Below, piece after piece: positions 6,967-8,587 of a DNA stretch of 8,587 bases. Positions within the stretch are counted from its first letter, which is position 1, and every line of letters begins with the position of its first letter. Where the stretch lies: positions 1 through 8,587 of the forward strand of contig JAUUZB010000096.1 in assembly GCA_030590185.1 (NCBI GenBank), given 5' to 3'. The notes under the pieces are model-generated. The model had not been told where the DNA came from. It made no database searches and worked only from the letters and a program-made list of their open reading frames with translations. Position numbers and translations under genes: made by a program. This stretch comes from Deltaproteobacteria bacterium (lineage in GTDB: Bacteria > Myxococcota > XYA12-FULL-58-9 > JAUUZB01).

Positions 6967-7302
6967 CTATCTCGACGGCATGTTGATGTGGCCCTTGAAG
7001 TGGGCGCCATCATCGATCACCACCCGGGGGGCAGTGATGTCGCCAACGACCCGTGCGCCGGCTTGAATTTCGACCTTCTCGGTGGCGGTCATGTTGCCGC
7101 GCATCTCACCCTTGATGGTGATGTTTTCGGTTTGGATGTCGGCCAGGATGACGCCGGTGCTCTCGATCACCAGATGCTTCTTGAGGGTGATCTCGCCCTC
7201 TACCCGGCCCTCGATGATGAGGTCCTCTTCACCGTGCAGCTCGCCCTTGATGAAGAGGCCGCGCCCGATGACACCCGCAGTATTGTCAGTGATGTCGGTC
7301 AT
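6967..7302 (-). CDS. Bactofilin family cytoskeletal protein
   Basis: Bactofilins (PF04519, formerly DUF583) polymerise without nucleotide into membrane-associated filaments that organise cell shape, polarity, stalks or chromosome-segregation proteins. This 111-residue protein is almost wholly the bactofilin domain: a short polar N-terminus, then a typical opening (IGRGLFIKGELHGEEDLIIEG cut at the glutamate run), then repeated short strands with the hydrophobic-x-hydrophobic-x-G rhythm of a right-handed beta-helix. It closes with GDITAPRVVIDDGAHFKG. I chose the ATG at 7302, with AAGGG and GGAG upstream. In-frame ATG (7353) and TTG (7356) codons would add 17-18 residues with no ribosome site I can see. 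The small size resembles stand-alone myxobacterial bactofilins. It lies 114 bp downstream of the ChaN-like gene on the same strand, so co-transcription is possible, and it has its own intrinsic terminator. Confidence 0.9.
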   Translation of the reverse strand: MTDITDNTAGVIGRGLFIKGELHGEEDLIIEGRVEGEITLKKHLVIESTGVILADIQTENITIKGEMRGNMTATEKVEIQAGARVVGDITAPRVVIDDGAHFKGHINMPSR

Positions 7303-7401
7303 GCCCTTGGATTCTCCGTCGGCCGTGGCTATCCCCAGCGGGTCAGCCGGCATCAAGCATCTTGCCCGGGCCTGGAGTGCGAAGCAAGGCCGGCCGAGGT
7401 G

Positions 7402-7417
7402 GGCTCCAACCGGAGCC
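7402..7417. repeat. Dyad at the stop codon of the ChaN-like gene
   Basis: GGCTCC (7402-7407) and GGAGCC (7412-7417) form a perfect 6-bp stem around a 4-nt loop. One arm touches the minus-strand TAG (7419-7417). The arms are identical to those at the PilZ stop (6910-6924). No T-run follows on the minus strand, so this may be a transcript-stabilising or attenuating hairpin between the two minus-strand genes, or chance. Confidence 0.4.
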
Positions 7418-8587
7418 TACATGCGCTCGGGTAGCTCCACTCCCTGGGTCCGGGCGGTGAGGTAGAGATAGGTGGCGATGGCATCTCCCTCGCCCTCGAA
7501 GTTCTCGAAGAAGAGGGGACGGATCTCTTTCTTTTCCATCTCGCCCCGCACCAGCGCGTAGTAGAGCCGATCGCCGAGCTGATAGCCGAGGACGTGGGTG
7601 ATGGCGTTGAACATCTCCGCGGGGCATTCGTAGATCTCGGAGGGGCGGCGGACGCGCTTGCCGGACTGTAGCCGGGCGTGCTTGAGCACCAGTCGCGCCA
7701 GGGACCTCTCGAAGTCGGTGGCCGCCTTGCTGCGAGCGACGCGCTTGAAGTGCCCGAGGTGTGCGCACTTGCGTTTGTGGTTGATCACCTTGGAACCGAG
7801 GAAACCGATCGCTTCCTCGAGGGCGCGCCAGTAAAAGGCGTCGACCAATAGACCTGGCCCCTCGGAGCCGCTGCACACGTGGCGCACGAAGTGGGTGGCC
7901 TCCTCGGCGGCGTGGTTCAGGGAGAGGTTGCCGAGGTAAACCGTTTTGGCTCGCGGGATGTAATAGCTCTCGGAGCTCAGGATCTGGGCGCGAATTTTTT
8001 TGATGTCGCCCGCCGAGAAATCACCGCGGCGCTTGAGGCGCTGCAAGAAGGAGAGGTCGACGACGCTCGCCACCTCCACCTCGTCGACCGCTTCACCGAG
8101 GGGTAGGTCGAAGAAGGCGCCGATCAGGCGCACGCACTCTTTGAAGCTCTCCTGCGGGGTTTCCCAATCGAGCCCACCATCCTCGGCCCCGAGCCAATTC
8201 AGGAAGGACTGCTGGCACACCACCGGCGGAGTGGCGGTGAGGCAGTACTCGCGGGCGGAGATTTGGACGAGATCGGTGTCGTACTCGCGGCCCCGGGCCT
8301 CGAGCTGCCAGTAGATCTCCTCACAGTTCTGATAGATGACCAGGGAGCGCAGCTCGGGGCCGTCCCCGTCCGCACAGGCCGCCTCGACTTGGGCCGGCAG
8401 GTGGGATGGGGCCACGTGCAGCTCGCCGATGAGCACCATGACCAGGTTGTCCGGGTGCTGACGTCGCTCGCGCTCGATGCGGCGGGCGGCGTACTGGTCC
8501 CGGGCCCCCAGGGAAGTGCCCGCCGGGCCGCGGCCCAGGCTGTCGATGCCGATCACTCGGTGGCCGCGCTGGCGCGCGAAGGTCAAG
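7417..8587 (-). CDS. ChaN/Tiki-superfamily-like protein, 5'-truncated by window edge
   Basis: The frame remains open to the window edge; the TTG at 8586 is only the first possible start inside it, so the true start lies beyond. The first about 75 visible residues match my recollection of the second half of a ChaN/haem-binding-uptake domain: a GHRVIGIDS strand, ARDQYAARRI helix, then VMVLIGELHVAPSHLP (GELH at about 8427-8416) with an acidic residue and two histidines as in the superfamily's active or ligand site. The canonical first GE-x-H motif would be upstream, outside the window. About 310 further residues are not part of a minimal ChaN domain: largely helical, with an EEATHFVRH stretch, several cysteines and a basic segment rich in Lys/Arg/His (about residues 270-285). 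Myxobacterial ChaN-like proteins are often annotated as long lipoproteins; whether this one has a lipobox cannot be seen. Haem or iron handling is family-based inference, and the C-terminal region has no function I can name. Confidence 0.6.
   Translation of the reverse strand, partial: LTFARQRGHRVIGIDSLGRGPAGTSLGARDQYAARRIERERRQHPDNLVMVLIGELHVAPSHLPAQVEAACADGDGPELRSLVIYQNCEEIYWQLEARGREYDTDLVQISAREYCLTATPPVVCQQSFLNWLGAEDGGLDWETPQESFKECVRLIGAFFDLPLGEAVDEVEVASVVDLSFLQRLKRRGDFSAGDIKKIRAQILSSESYYIPRAKTVYLGNLSLNHAAEEATHFVRHVCSGSEGPGLLVDAFYWRALEEAIGFLGSKVINHKRKCAHLGHFKRVARSKAATDFERSLARLVLKHARLQSGKRVRRPSEIYECPAEMFNAITHVLGYQLGDRLYYALVRGEMEKKEIRPLFFENFEGEGDAIATYLYLTARTQGVELPERM

Noticed and set aside
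7303..7356. Upstream TTG/ATG starts for the bactofilin
   Set aside because: They add 17-18 non-conserved residues without a visible ribosome site, whereas the ATG at 7302 has purine tracts just upstream and begins at the usual distance from the domain.

Overview
The window is G+C-rich chromosomal DNA with seven protein genes, two of them cut by the window edges. I see no mobile elements, CRISPR arrays, tRNA or rRNA. The probable source is a deltaproteobacterial or myxobacterial-type bacterium (Myxococcota or a relative). Reasons are the strong G+C bias, a PilZ protein of the Myxococcus-type paralogous family, a small bactofilin, a ChaN-like protein of a type I associate with myxobacteria, and large unclassifiable lipoproteins with Pro/Glu-rich tails. 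The assignment is inference from protein style, not from a marker gene.

Left part (1-4948, + strand): the 3' portion of thioredoxin reductase (trxB) is followed by a short gap with dyad symmetry and a possible promoter. Then come two envelope proteins of unknown function separated by only 11 bp. The first is a membrane-anchored, cysteine-containing protein of 563 residues with an FG-GAP-like acidic loop near its C-terminus. The second is a 740-residue lipoprotein with TPR-like helices, a highly charged strand-rich centre and a disordered tail built on a hexapeptide repeat. Their spacing and shared localisation suggest one transcription unit and perhaps one complex.

Middle (5035-6384, + strand): an enolase homologue keeps every catalytic and metal-binding residue I could align by eye, but it is rebuilt in several conserved loops. 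It looks like a divergent, possibly secondary enolase, 86 bp behind the lipoprotein gene.

Right part (6385-8587): a single-domain PilZ (c-di-GMP effector type) gene on + converges on a bactofilin gene on -. A good intrinsic terminator for the bactofilin lies between them. Upstream of the bactofilin on the same strand is a ChaN/Tiki-superfamily-like gene whose start lies outside the window.

I do not see a convincing new multi-gene system. The best leads are the altered enolase and the paired unknown envelope proteins; the remainder looks like ordinary housekeeping, cytoskeletal and signalling genes.
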